DNA of 64,000 bases from Protonemura montana (GCA_947568835.1 OX387604.1:19621076-19685075), one strand, 5' to 3'. Numbered from the stretch's first letter, positions 21,475-34,845 are shown. The notes: generated by a model not told the origin, from the letters alone. A program made the numbers and translations.

Positions 21475-24451
21475 ATTGTTATCATCTTTGAAACATGAAA
21501 TGGATTCATTTAAGAGATTTTATCGCAGCGCACTGTGATAATGATTGTTCTAATATTAACGTGAAATATGAACACTGTGTTCAACTTTCAAGCGCAGCTG
21601 TCCACAGTCTAGTGCTTTATGGACGTCGCTTAAAATTCAATTAAAACGGCGCTCGGAGACAAAAGTGATCATTCGGTTTCTCTGCTTTCAAACGAATCAA
21701 ATGTATCACAGTCTTCCTTGTGCTCGAAACCATAAATTGTGAACCACGTTCAGGTGGTACTTTGGTGCTCTTTACAGTTCACAGTGACAGAAAGTGGACA
21801 AGACACTTCTATGTTGTGAACTCAAATGGAATTTCAATGAGATTGGAACGATTTCATTTGAATACCACCCAGAGTACACACATTCCCACAGTCACAAGAA
21901 AAACCCGTTACATTGGAGCATTGCAGCACCTTGCAATGTCTAAACGGAGTAAAAAAAGAGTCAAAACAAAGTGAAAACAAAGTCAAAGCATTTGAAAGAA
22001 GATTATCTATATGTCGGAGGAGCCGGGCTCGCCCTGCGGTCTGCGTCAAGGCGATTGATTCGCCAGAAACGACAAAAAGGTATAACCTTAGAGAAAGTAA
22101 TTAAAGTTCCCTTTCTTTAAGGCCTAAACTTAGAGAAAGGTATTAGGTTTTCCTTTCTTAGGTCTAAATATGCTCGAAGTTATTATTTAAGTTCATTCTG
22201 TGCACTGGTACGGGGAAATAAGCAAAATTTGTAATTTGCATCATTGAGTAGCAGATTATCAAGACATTGCCGACGTGTTTCTTCACTGGCCAACTTAGTG
22301 TTCAGAAAAAATGATCTCACATGCTATCGCTGCCACTGCGTGCTCAGAATTATTCTTGCGATGAAACCGAAGTTTCCCAAAATACATGTGGTCAAGTAGT
22401 TAATAGATTCACTCTCAATCAGAAAGCTAATTTACAATGGGATTATTAATAATGTATGCCGAAGGGTCAACAACTAAATTTCATAATACACGAGGAAGTC
22501 GTGATCTAATTTGTTTACTCTGGTTGCATGCACGATAAGCCTCGAGCGTATAAATCTGTAAACAAATCAAATTAATTGCACTGCACTTTTAGAATCTCAC
22601 CCACAGATGGCGTGTGGTCGCTACCGGTCTTTTGATTCCCTATTCACTTCAGCTAATTAACTGGCTAATATTTGAAGTTTCAAACAATGGAGTCTACCCA
22701 CTGCTGCTTGGCTTAAAAGCTGTAGATTCAACGCGATTTATTGACTTGCCCACGAGATGAAGCGAGGCGAGGCGAGGCGAGCAAAGTCGAGTGCAGGTGA
22801 AGGTCCCCACGCGTTGTTCTAATAATAAAATTATCTAGTTTTGATTGAAATCAGATTCCACAGGGTTACGGTGATGCTGAGCGAGGGGTGGAGCGATGAG
22901 GGGGGTGGGGGGGTATATCGCTTTCACTTTGTCTACCCCCATTACCTTTGAGTCAATGCTCGCCCAGGGTATGCTGTGCGGAAAACCTCTGCTCGTTATC
23001 GCTAATAACTGTATGGGCTACTTGAGATAGCGTACACCTTGCCCATATTACCGCAGCGTTGCTTAACCTCGCCCTCCCCATCCATGGTCTTGCTTCCCCG
23101 AATATAACCTTAGCACATTCATTTAGATTACGTATAGAGGAGATTATTGCACATGATTCGTTTCAAGCGCTTAAATCTTTGGGCATTTGTTTTGTCATAA
23201 AATGTCTATATGCTCTATTTTATTTGTTTAATTAAGTTCACATTGCACTCAGTACACTTGCCAGCCATTTTTGCATCGTTTCGAATTTGTTGGGGTTCTC
23301 ATCCGTAAGTTAATTAAAACCGTTTGGTTGTCTTTCATAAAACATCTTAATTGTTACATTTCACCTAATATCTAGCTTTCATTAGAGATTTCTCTGTGCT
23401 GAGAAAACAACACGGTTTGTCGCTCGAGCTAGTTTATCGTTGGTTAGTTTGTCAAATGAAAACATGCAAAACAAAATGGCGAGTTGTATTTTTTAAAATG
23501 GCCCACATCTGTTAGCCTTGGGACTCAGGATTTAACCAGAAAATCCAGAAGATTTCAACCTGGACCTAATCATGTAGTGGCTAAAAATGCATGTTTCGAC
23601 TTGCAATCATGTTGGCAGCTGCAAACCAAATTTAAGTCCCACAGTTAAAAAAAAAATAAAAGTTTTTCTTCGAAAAACTTTGTGTTTGAATAAATGTTGT
23701 ATTTTCATTTGCAAATCGAGTGATTCAAATTTTCAGTTTTAATTGCAATTGATTGATAATGGCCAAGCCTTTCATTTGCATTTCATTGCAAATGGTTGGC
23801 GAATTCTGGGGAATTCGGGGAATTACGGCTCTTCCTCTGACTGACTATGGGTAATCTGAGTAAAATATGAGTTTCCTGAAAATTCTCACACATAATATGA
23901 TGTGGCTTTACTGCTATTTGTAATTATTATTACAGAAATCAGGATGCAGATTTCTTAGTGGTTGTAAATGCACGAAGGTTTCTCTTTTCGCTTCTATACG
24001 TTGATTTCTCGTTGCATATTTCCATCTTGACAGTTTAAGTTTGAAGTTTGAAAAGTCGATCTTGTGCCTTGAATCTCGTACCTTTTCTAAGAAGATACGC
24101 AGAAGCTGTAATCTCCGAGGCGTTGGAAGCGACAGGATATTGGAAAACCGGGAAAACCCATTTCCCTGTTCGTTTTTCGTCAATCTGACTTATAATTAGG
24201 TTTCTGCTCGCTCTGCTTTCTCAAGATGCGACATTCATGTCTCGCGAATTCAGGTGTGATAATTAAGCGACAATTAACCAAGCAATTAGCAAACCTACAG
24301 CACAAATGACAACAAGTTCAAGCTTTGTGCGCCTGCTATTCACTAACTCACGAATTACCGTTTGCAAGATGGCATGGTTCGGGCATAGTTGCGCCAAGTT
24401 TTTTTCTAAACATTCATACAAAACTCAACACAGAAAAAAGCAGCACACGCT

Positions 24452-24722
24452 TAGCTCAAATTTACTCCAAATGTACCTCAAATTTATTGCAAATGTACCC
24501 CTTGTTTTACCAAAAGTGTATTCTAATCTTAAACAACATTTTCCACAAGTTAACCGCAAATTTACCCGAAATGTAAACCAAATTTACCTTAAGTCGTATC
24601 ACAAATTTACTCTAAATTTAAACCAAATTAAAATTAAATTTACTACAAAATTATCCCAAGTTTATCTCATGTGTACCCCAAATTTACCTCAAGTATACCC
24701 CAAGTATACCGCAAATAGACCC
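24452..24722. repeat. Degenerate 12-bp repeat, CAAATTTACCTC-like
   Basis: Roughly 20 decayed units of CAAATTTACC/CAAATGTACC with shifts in length. An open frame across it is a repeat effect. Confidence 0.6.
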
Positions 24723-24789
24723 AAAAAGCTCTCTTACATTACACGAAATGAATGTTTAGGCTAGTCTTTCCCACCCTGGCCACGAAAAT

Positions 24790-25459
24790 CTACACCTACT
24801 GCAATACCTACTGCACTACCTACTGCAATACCTACTGCAATACCTACTGAAATACCTACTGCAATACCTACTTAAATACCTACTGAAATACCTACTGCAA
24901 TACCTACTGAAATACCTACTGAAATACCTACTGAAATACCTACAGCAATACCTACTGCAATACCTACTGCAACACCTACTGAAATACCTACTGAAATACC
25001 TACTGCAATACCTACTGAAATACCTACTGCAATACCTACTGCAATACCTACTGCAACACCTACTGAAATACCTACTGCAATTCCTACTGCAATACCTACT
25101 GCAATACCTACTGCAATACCTACTGCAATACCTACTGCAATACCTACTGAAATACCTACTGCAATGTCTACTGCAATATCTACTGCAATACCTACTGCAA
25201 TGCCTACTGCAATTCCTACTGCAATACCTACTGCAATACCTACTGAAATATCTACTGCAATGTCTACTGCAATACCTACTGCAATACCTACTGCAATGCC
25301 TACTGCAATTCCTACTGCAATACCTACTGCAATACCTACTGCAATACCTACTGCAATGCCTACTGCAACGCCTACTGCAATTCCTACTGCAATACCTACT
25401 GCAATACCTACTGCAATACCTACTGCAATGTCTACTGCAATATCTACTGCAATACTTAC
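24790..25459. repeat. 12-bp minisatellite AATACCTACTGC, about 56 copies
   Basis: Near-regular units, with variants AATACCTACTGA, AATGCCTACTGC and AATTCCTACTGC. A 4-residue periodic ORF on each strand is an artefact of the 12-bp period. Variant order recurs in blocks (for example around 25170-25330), suggesting block duplication. Confidence 0.95.
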
Positions 25460-25655
25460 CTCTGAATAGTATTTATTCAATTCCTGAACTTGAAATTACT
25501 CGGATTATGCACCTCCGTAATATTGCTCGTTGCCCATTGGCGGGTGGAATCTCAATATATAGCCTCGCGCTCAAAGTTAATAACTTTGCAAATACCTAAG
25601 CGACGTCCACCGACCGAGGAAACATTGGAATGGGGGTTTGGGGGTTCGAGGGGTT

Positions 25656-25781
25656 GGGGGGGGGGGGGGGGTTAGCACGGTGAGCTGGGAACGCAGGAAT
25701 TCAATGAAACGTGCAGCGGTTTGGAGACTCATAATTTAGCCACCCATCGCATCCCATGCCCCCCCCCCCCCCCCCCCCCCC
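25656..25781. repeat. Poly-G (16) and poly-C (23) runs
   Basis: G run at 25656-25671 and C run at 25759-25781, about 90 bp apart and complementary in kind, so this stretch could fold back. Confidence 0.85.
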
Positions 25782-27104
25782 GCCCCCTTTTACTCCACCG
25801 CCACGCCAACCGTGCCGCAAACCTTCCCCGAGAACAAAATCGTGTTAATAACGATGTGCGCCTTTTGCGTTTGACTTTGAAACCTCGAAAAACGGTATCT
25901 TGTGTGACTGATCCCCGCCTGAATTAAGGTGCAAACAGGCACTGACATAAGAAGCATCCTGTCGCTGTTTGTGTGTGTATGTTAGTGTGTGTTTGTGTGT
26001 AGGGGTTGGTCACGTTTGTTTTGGAAATCCTGCTTTGTTGTTTGACTTAATTGTATTGAAAGCTCGATGTCTGGATTCGCAGTTTGCTGCTTCAACACCA
26101 ATTCACACCAATTGTCCGGCTACAAACTTTCGGGCCCAATTGTGGGCGAGCTGTCCTAAATAGTGTTCCTGAAAAGAGTACCTGAAAAGTGTTTCTGAAA
26201 AGAGTACCTGAAAAGTGTTTCTGAAAAATGTTGATGTATCTGTAGCTTTGTGAAATCCTTCTCGTGATAAAATGGTTAAGTTTACTTGTAAAAAATGTCA
26301 CAAAGAAGGGTTTACCTGACAACAGAGGCGTTTCAATGGAACGTTTCTATGCAAAGTCTGATATTTCGTCGTTTCATGCTCAAAGACTCGCTTAAACTTG
26401 CTTAAAATTAAATACTTAAAGCCTCGAGAGTAAAGATGAAAATTTACAGATTTTCTCAGTGTTTTCCATTGTGTCTGCTGTAGATGTTGAGGATTACCGT
26501 TCCAACATGGCCTCCTCGGTTTGTTTTTACGCACATACCCGAAACAATATTTGGGCCCGTGTGAAACTACCCAATGAGGAGCGTATTCGCCGTCCGCCTA
26601 CGGCCTAGCGTTTGTTTCGATTTCTATGTCATTTTCAGAGTATCTGTGTGGCAGTGTACATCTATGTTTCAGTGCATATGTTTACAAAGCTATCTATTTA
26701 AGGGGATCTGTTTACAAGGGTATCTGTGAGGATCGCTGAGCCTATTTTCCTTCTCATTTTCCTCATATTCCTATGTGAAAAGATGAGAAATTAAAGGAAT
26801 TGATCGTCACTTGAAATAAGAGACCAAAAATATTTTTATGGACTAAGATGGAGGATAAGTCTGTTATCTTGATAGATTTTGTCACTTATTTTCAATTAGT
26901 CGTAAGTTGTCGCTTGGTTTTCCACTGATAGATTTTACAGATATGTTGCTAAGTTTAGTTGTTCCATCCTTAGACCTCTTTGTGGCTTCAATATACCGTA
27001 AACTGGAGTAGTTTTTTAATAAACGGAATATTTTAAATATCGTTTTTATTCCACTATCCACTCACGCTATATTTATAAACGCACAGATTTTTACAAAAAT
27101 AATT

Positions 27105-27175
27105 CACGAAATAAAATAAAAAAATAAAATAAAACAATGGATAAAATGATAAATAAATAAGCGAAATAAAATAAT
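27105..27175. repeat. AAATA-rich simple sequence
   Basis: AAATAAAATAAA-type low-complexity DNA. Confidence 0.7.
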
Positions 27176-28184
27176 TTACGAGAAATTAAAATAGTGTGCA
27201 AGTTGCATTAACCCAACTGGTAAGTGCTTGAGACTATCTTTACCCTGAAAGGAAAGTTACGACGTTTGAACAGTAAAAAGGGTTTATTTCAAACGGTGTG
27301 TGGTAAATGTGGCCAAGGCGAGAAGTATAGTGGGGACGAATGCTGAGGTAAAGACATGAGTTCTAGGGGACATATCACTCGTTCTGATAAACCAGTTCCC
27401 CTATCAGTAACCAATCTTGCTCAGTGAAATTACCATTTACTTTTTTCACGATTTCAGTCTTCTCGACCTTCCGCATTTTTCAAGCACATCCTGTCAAGAA
27501 TAATGCAAACGCTTTCTTAGTTTTCTTTTGAAGTAGCATAGTGCACACTTGAAGTAAGTTCTCGTATAGCAGTTCAGTCGTATTTTAATTGCGATAGAAA
27601 CGTTATGAACGATAGAAAACTTACAAAAGTATTCATTTTAAATTAATAAAAATTCACAGAATCTAAATCTAAATGTGAATGTAATGCCCATGTGTAATGC
27701 CCATGGAATGCCCATGTTTAGTTAGTAGGAAAACATGAAACAATTTGTAGAAAGAAAGAAACGAAAGTATCTGGCTACTTCTTTAAACAAAAGACGTTGG
27801 TCTTTAGAAGTTTCTCACACAGCTTTTGATTGTCGAAGTCCCTGCCAGCGGTTCTCAGTCCATGTATTTTAGACAATGTGTGCCTCACTGTCGGTTAGTA
27901 AGATAATTGAGTAATAGACTAACGTAGTTATAACTTGGTGACGAGTACATAAACGGCCACTCACCACGTTCATTTCTTGGATAACACTGATGTAGTATTA
28001 TTTGCTACAGACGTCTTGTACGAAATTCAGATTTTTTGTACGGTCGCAAATGGCAAGCGAACGCTGACTGCAACTCAAATGCTATTTCAAAAGATTTGTG
28101 ACCTTCCATGCACCATTTCCTTAAAAAATGAGCAAAAAAGTGATTTTCATGTGCACATTAGAGCGATGTTAGTTTATTCCGTAC

Positions 28185-28346
28185 CTCCTTCAGCCGTTGG
28201 GTAGATGTTAAACGTGTGGTCTTGGATCCAGGAAGTCACTGTGAGGAAGTCTCTGACAAAGGTTGGCACGTGACACCGGAAGACGGCTGTATTCCCCGGC
28301 AAGACTTGAGCGTCGTAAACCCGCGCCTCGTAGCTCTGAACGACCA
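28185..28346 (-). CDS. Dscam: Dscam exon 3: first half of Ig2 (equivalent of variable exon 4)
   Basis: This exon encodes residues 128-180, the N-terminal half of Ig2. Seen: VVQSYEARVYD at the start, Cys151, the motif VPTFVRDFLTVTSW with Trp166, then DHTFNIYPTAEG. These match the Dscam Ig2 A-to-D strand region, where the family has a C.(I/V)PSFV..(V/L)..(V/T)SW pattern. The acceptor CAG is at 28349-28347 and the donor GTACGG at 28184-28179. Length is 162 bp with phases 2 in and 1 out. Known: in insects and crustaceans this position is a tandem cluster of mutually exclusive exon 4 variants that determine homophilic specificity. Here I find one copy only. The last base plus AT from the next exon makes Asp181. 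Confidence 0.94.
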
Positions 28347-31300
28347 CTGAAAAAACAGCATTGCCAACACGATCACCAACACGGTCACCAACACGGTCAC
28401 CAACACTTCAAGCGCATCCCAGAATGTCATTGACTTAGAGAAGGAAATACACTTTTCCTAGACGACAAATACGGTGAAATAAGCTTATATTTGAAGTAGG
28501 TTGCTGACTCAGTCGAGGTCCTATGAATGACAGTGACAAGCGAACGGCTTGGTGCTTGTTATTTCAATTCATCGATCGGTTGTATCGAGATGCTTTCTAT
28601 ACTAGGAGATTTGCATATTTTTCATCGAATGTTGTTCAAAAATATGATGAAGCGCACAAGCACTCTCCATGAATTAATTTTAAACAAGTTTACATTTTTC
28701 CGCCTTTAATTTTCTCTTATTTGAAAACAGCAAACGACGGTATTGCCGCTTTAGGGCATATTTTGGAGCTAAAATATGGACCGTATATTTCCAGGTTTCA
28801 CACAAAACTTGGCCACCCGTAAATTCTAGCCTTACACTCCGTGTTCTCTGAAATTGTATTTCTTGTGTCGTGCTCGCAACACTTGCAGGAAGATTAACTT
28901 AAGTGAAAAACGGTCATTAATTTGTTCTCATGATGCAAGGTAACGCAGCATAGCTTTTGTTCCTTTGATAATATCGTACAGGAAAAGTTTGATCAAAATT
29001 GGAATGTCTTTGAAGCGAACTACGATGAAGGGGTGGCGCTACTGGCTGTCATTTTATCGGGATCTCATCTACTAGCTTGCCTGAATCGATATCACTTTAG
29101 TACAGTGAAGAGCGAATCAATTCCGTCTACATTGTTTTTCCTTTTGTTGATAGTAAAATATATCTCGATTGATTTCTGGCCTCTTATACTCGAGATTTGT
29201 GCATTGTCAAATTCAGACATGCGCTTATAGTATGTTTGGTTATTCGTTTGCGAAGAATACGTCAATAAATCACTATACACTTCATCGACACACTGACAAG
29301 AGCAAGATTGATGCCAAAAGAAAGCATTTCTCATGTGATTGATCCCAGTTCTGTGTTTTGCTCATTGCTGTGTGGTTTCACCAAAGGTATCACCACATTT
29401 CAGGACCCCTAGCCTACCACATCTACCTTACCTTATTCTGACATTGCAGTGCAAGATTTATATTTCGTTGAGGTCGGCATGATATTCAATGGGCTGTGAC
29501 TGCGAAGCAAGGGAAAAACTTCAGCCGGCGTCGCCATCATGGTATCGGAGTATTGAGTTCTATCGCCTGATTTTTTATGACATCCCATGAGCAGTTGAAA
29601 ATAAATCTGCTTGGTTACGACCAGGAAAGAATACTGCTGATATGTTTAAAATAAATTTGCCTACTTGAGCTTCTAGTCAGCGTTTCCATGCTTGGTGTTA
29701 TGCTTTGTAGGGGCTAAAGCAGCAAGATATAAAACTATAGTACCAGGGGTACTAGTTTATCACATTTCTTTATTACAGTAGATATTTGGAGATGTTCATC
29801 ACACCTGTGAGCTGTGAACAAACTGAAAGAGGTCCATATTTTATTTGTTATTACTCTGTAGCATGGATGCAGTCCATACCCGTTGGGCACAGATGGGGCG
29901 ACCCATTATTCTCTTGCCCCCTGCTGCCTGCCCCCTTTTTGGCGAGAGGTGGGGCAGCGAAGGGGATGGGGAGGGGGTTCAACTCCGCGACGGTGATTAT
30001 GTTCGGTACTTTCTCGTTTCACTTAGCTATATATGATAATCAATGGGAAGTGCGCTTTCATCTATCTAGCTTTGCAAGGTGGTACATAACACCATCTACT
30101 AAACGTCAATAAAATCTCGAGCGCTGAAATGCAGAATGGTAGCCTCTTATTGCTAAGAGTTCTCTATCAAAGAATAATCCCTTTTCACGGTCGTGTGTTG
30201 ACCGAATGGATTTGAAAAAAAGTGAAGTTTTTTTGAGCCAATTTTGTTCCTCGCTAGACTCAAGAGAATCAAAGTGCTGAGAAAGCAATCCTTTGTTTTT
30301 TGCTCCAACTCCCTTTTTGGTCCAACAGTGACATATGACTGTAAAAAGCAAATAACCTGTAACTAATCTGCAGTCTTAAAGGGTATTGTGGTATTGTGCT
30401 AACTTGTCAATACATTGGCTGGTGGTCTCGTCCAACGTCCCCCTCCCCCGCCCCATCCCCCACAACCCGCGTTATCGGCTGCCACCACGCGCTAAAAAGT
30501 ACCCCGTAAATCAGCAAAAAGTGGCTTGGCACAAAACTTAGCCGTCGTCTACTCACAATGGGGTAGAAAAAAAAACATTTAACGCTCATATGAAATGTTC
30601 ACATTACGTATTGTTGCGTCTTTGTTTTGGTTTTAGCAATATATAGAAAAGCCTATTTCCGGTCCATTGCATTGCGGCATCAAATTCGACTTCCATTATT
30701 TCCGCTCTCCCCTACAGTCTCACACACACCCACACGCACACACGCAAAGACAATGTCTGGGTGCGATTTATGCGAGTATAGCTACAACCAAACGTTTTAT
30801 ACGTTTCACTTCTCTGCTGAAATATCGTTTCCGGGAACTTGTAAAACGCATAAATATTTTGCAAAATCGGTATGAGCCAGCGTTTTTGAAACTCCCGGGG
30901 ACATATTTAAACTGCAAACAAACATTTTACCTCGTGTCAACAATTTCCTTTTCATTGAACTAAACATCGCACAAAAGTTCTAAACGACTGTGGTGCTTTG
31001 CCTAACTTGGATTCACTTGTAACTTCACTTGCTTGAAAAGAAATATCAGTAACTCTGTTTCATTGGCTCGTTCAACCATACTTTAAATGTAACTACCGAG
31101 AACCTTTTTCCTTTCGATGTTATAGTGATCCAAGCCTATAGAAGTTGGCAAAATTTAAACTTGAAAACATTTGAATTGATCTAAAATGATAGTCTCCAAT
31201 TCTGTAATTCCAGCAATTTACAAACAGCTTGCTCGTGGAGGTGCCGAGTTTACTCTGCGGTCTGAGTTAGGATATATTCATCAAATGTTGAAAATAATGA

Positions 31301-31476
31301 AGATGATGAAGCTAATGAAGCTAATGAAACTGATAAAGTGGCTTTATATGTTTGCTATTATTTTCTCCCGACATATCAGAATCATGAGCAGTTAATTTGT
31401 TTATGGTGGAGGCGCCGAGTTTGCACTGCGGGCTGCGTTTCGATTTTCCGTTTCAATTCTGGAATGTAGACTCATT

Positions 31477-31922
31477 TATTATTATTATTATTTGTGGTGT
31501 TTAACGACGCACTGTTTTGACAACTGGCCCTGCGGCACTGGTCTAATGGCGTCGGTGAATGAGTGGATGATGATGAGGATGATGATGAACCTAACCTAGC
31601 CTAGAAGGGAGGAGGGGAAACCCGGTGCCGGCACGTAGCCTACTCCTGTCGAAAAGCACCAAGGGGACCACCGGCTTCACGTCCCTTCCGAAGGACGGTA
31701 CAACTCGAACAGCAGGATTCCTCCACAAATCCATGCTGTCGAGAGGTTGATAAGCAAGGCGAATGAAGTTGCTGTACTAACTTTCATCCCTCCAACCTCT
31801 CTCCCGAACAGAACTGGTCATGTGTATAATGGTCACCCATTCAATACCTGACTCAGCGCAGTGTTGCTTAACTTCGGTGATCTAACGAGAACCGGTGTTT
31901 CCAACACGCCAAACCGTTCGGT
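31477..31922 (-). mobile_element. 5S rRNA-derived SINE, full length with 12-bp target-site duplication
   Basis: The most complete copy of the family. The plus strand shows the (ATT)n tail then TTTGTGGTGTTTAACGACGC at the left, the body core at about 31670-31700, and the 5S head (TGTTGCTTAACTTCGGTGAT) ending AAACCGTTCG at 31920. TGTAGACTCATT occurs at 31465-31476 and 31923-31934, a target-site duplication. Confidence 0.92.
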
Positions 31923-31965
31923 TGTAGACTCATTAAACATGCTAAAACAGTAAACACTGTGTTTT

Positions 31966-33173
31966 ATGTGGGTGATGTGGGTGATGTGGGTGATGTGGGT
32001 GATGTGGGTGATGTGGATGATGTGGGTGATGTGGGTGATGTGGGTGATGTGGGTGATGTGGGTGATGTGGGTGATGTGGGTGATGTGGGTGATGTGGGTG
32101 ATGTGGGTGATGTGGATGATGTGGGTGATGTGGGTGATGTGGGTGATGTGGGTGATGTGGGTGATGTGGGTGATGTGGGTGATGTGGGTGATGTGGGTGA
32201 TGTGGGTGATGTGGGTGATCTGGGTGATGTGGGTGATGTGGGTGATGTGTTATATGTGGGTGATGTGGGTGATGTGGGTGATGTGGGTGATGTGGGTGAT
32301 GTGGGTGATGTGGATGATGTGGGTGATGTGGGTGATGTGGGTGATGTGGGTGATGTGGGTGATGTGGGTGATGTGGGTGATGTGGGTGATGTGGGTGATG
32401 TGGGTGATGTGGGTGATCTGGGTGATGTGGGTGATGTGGGTGATGTGTTATATGTGGGTGATGTGGGTGATGTGGGTGATCTGGGTGATGTGGGTGATGT
32501 GGGTGATGTGTTATATGTGGGTGATGTGGGTGATGTGGGTGAGGTGGGTGATGTGGGTGAGGTGGGTGATGTGGGTGATGTGGGTGATGTGGGTGATGTG
32601 GGTGATGTGGGTGATGTGGGTGATGTGGGTGATGTGGGTGATGTGGGTGATGTGGGTGATGTGGGTGATGTGGGTGATGTGGGTGATGTGGGTGATGTGT
32701 TATATGTGGGTGATGTGGGTGATGTGGGTGATGTGGGTGATGTGGGTGATGTGGGTGATGTGGATGATGTGGGTGATGTGGGTGATGTGGGTGATGTGGG
32801 TGATGTGGATGATGTGGGTGATGTGGGTGATGTGGGTGATGTGGGTGATGTGGGTGATGTGGGTGATGTGGGTGATGTGGGTGATGTGGGTGATGTGGGT
32901 GATCTGGGTGATGTGGGTGATGTGGGTGATGTGTTATATGTGGGTGATGTGGGTGATGTGGGTGATCTGGGTGATGTGGGTGATGTGGGTGATGTGTTAT
33001 ATGTGGGTGATGTGGGTGATGTGGGTGAGGTGGGTGATGTGGGTGAGGTGGGTGATGTGGGTGATGTGGGTGATGTGGGTGATGTGGGTGATGTGGGTGA
33101 TGTGGGTGATGTGGGTGATGTGGGTGATGTGGGTGATGTGGGTGATGTGGGTGATGTGGGTGATGTGGGTGAT
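31966..33173. repeat. 9-bp minisatellite TGTGGGTGA, about 134 copies, with higher-order structure
   Basis: Units are mostly GTGGGTGAT. Marked variants (TGTTATATG, GATCTGGG, GTGGATGAT, GGTGAGGTG) recur in the same order. TTATAT starts at 32250, 32448, 32511, 32700, 32934 and 32997, spacings of 198, 63, 189, 234 and 63, all multiples of nine. A block of about 450 bp is therefore duplicated with internal length change. The 432- and 472-codon open frames across it are repeat artefacts (9 bp is three codons). Confidence 0.95.
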
Positions 33174-33902
33174 ATCAGGAAAAGCAGTAATGTTTTCCCA
33201 CACCTGCTACATATCAGGAAAACGTGTTTTTGTCAACTGTCGCATGCTCACGGATGAATGTGAATCCCGTCGTACTGTTATTCTGTTTGCTTGGCTGGAC
33301 GCCTTTGAACATTTTCGAAAAACAACTGACATTGTTAGCGGTTACCTGTTTTGGTGTTCCGAGTCAATAGTTTGCGATTCCTGAGCTGACATATCATGTG
33401 TCGCAAATTGTAAATTGCAATTTACTACAAACCTATTTTCTAAACGCTGTATCGACTTCCAATCTTTGCAATGGCCACTCGTTTCTGAAAAGTTGAGTCC
33501 GTTCAGTTGGAAACTTTCGGGGCTATAAATTGGATTGATTGCACAAAAAGTAGTGCTCTGTGGATTTTAGTTGCTGTTGTCGAAGTGTTCGTAAACTGAC
33601 TGCACGTTCGCATGGTTTTGTTAGAACCCTTTTAACTTGATTAACTCGCAATTGCAATAATTGAATGATTTGGAAAAATACCGGTTCACCAATGTTTACT
33701 TAATAATATCTATGCAACAAGTGGACAATTTGCCATGAATTGTATCCTAGACAAATCTCGAACAAGATTCTGCCAATTGGTGCACATTTACAATTAAATC
33801 ATTTAAATAACCTATGAGTTGCAATGGCTGCTGATATATTTTATGGTAAAGTAAATAATATGATCAATTTTGATCAAATGTAGCCAACTTATTAAAAATT
33901 AC

Positions 33903-33990
33903 GATGACGTCGACGACGACGACGACGACGAAGATGATAATGATGATGTTGATGTTGATGGTAATAATGAGGATGATGAGAATGATAATT
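33903..33990. repeat. GAC/GAT trinucleotide microsatellite
   Basis: (GAC)n passes into GATGAT/GATGTT-like repeats. Confidence 0.8.
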
Positions 33991-34274
33991 GTTACATAAA
34001 CATGTTTTAATGGTAAAATGATGGAATGCTTCAACGGTGGAATGATGTCATGTTGGCAGTTTTAGATTGATACTCGCTGCGACATGTAATGGCGATAATG
34101 CTGAGCGTTGCGCTTCCAACTCTCATAAAATCTATCCCCCAACAGTTTAATTGATTGCTAATAACAACGACTATACATTATCAATGATTTCGTCGTTCCG
34201 CTTGTCACTATGTGAATCAAAATGCCAATAACTCGGTAAATTTTACGCCTTGCTTTAAAAAAACTGCAGCTCTA

Positions 34275-34712
34275 GACAGGCTACTAAGCAGGGCAGGCTA
34301 CCAAGCAGGGCAGGCTACCATGCAGGGCAGGCTATCAAGCAGGGCAGCCTATCAAGCAGGGCAGGCTACCAAGCAGGGCATGCTACCAAGCAGGGCAGGC
34401 TACCAAGCAGGGCAGGCTACCAAGCAGGGCAGGCTACCATGCAGGGCAGGCTACCATGCAGGGCAGGCTATCAAGCAGGGCAGGCTACCATGCAGGGCAG
34501 GCTACCAATCAGGGCAGGCTACCAAGCAGGGCAGGCTACCATGCAGGGCAGGCTACCATGCAGGGCAGGCTATCAAGCAGGGCAGGCTACCATGCAGGGC
34601 AGGCTACCAATCAGGGCAGGCTACCAAGCAGGGCAGGCTACCATGCAGGGCAGGCTACCATGCAAGACAGGCTACCGAACAGGACAGGCAACTGTGCAGG
34701 GCAGGCTATCAC
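34275..34712. repeat. 17-bp minisatellite GCAGGGCAGGCTACCAA, about 26 copies
   Basis: Units vary at the last bases (CCAA, CCAT, TCAA). A six-unit, 102-bp pattern repeats at about 34437 and 34539, again indicating block duplication. Since 17 is not a multiple of three, the open frame cycles through three unit phases by chance absence of stops. Confidence 0.93.
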
Positions 34713-34779
34713 CGAGCGAGCTGCCGCCTATTTGAAAAGGCAATTGGTCGATTATCGTGTCGCGCCAGGGCGAGATCGT

Positions 34780-34845
34780 GCGAGTACCACCCCACCCCAT
34801 CCCATACCACCCCACCCCATCCCATCCCATCCACCCACACTCACT
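34780..34845. repeat. CCCATCCCA-rich simple sequence
   Basis: C-rich imperfect repeats CCACCCCATCCCAT and CCCATCCCAT. Confidence 0.7.

Larger units (their letters stand above)
18368..28184 (-). other. Dscam intron between exons 3 and 4
   Basis: A 9.8-kb intron. It holds a truncated hAT element (about 20165-20856), a copy of the hairpin repeat family (21409-21474), a degenerate 12-bp repeat merging into a long 12-bp minisatellite (24452-25459), poly-G and poly-C runs, a short repeat of CCTGAAAAG/TTTCTGAAAAG at 26165-26225, and AAATA-rich DNA at 27105-27175. Long stretches (18700-20000, 21500-24300, 26700-28150) show no gene or clear repeat. Confidence 0.7.

Noticed and set aside
24872..25480. 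202-codon minus-strand frame of repeated GIAV
   Set aside because: It is a product of the 12-bp minisatellite; the opposite strand is equally open.
28368..28405. Three copies of CAACACGGTCAC just upstream of the exon 3 acceptor, considered as a regulatory docking site for mutually exclusive splicing
   Set aside because: It is a short simple tandem repeat, there are no alternative exons to choose between, and no matching selector sequence was found.
31959..33384. Two long plus-strand open frames (432 and 472 codons) made of GDV or WVM repeats
   Set aside because: They are translations of the 9-bp array; nine is a multiple of three, so no stop can arise. No unique protein sequence or start context.
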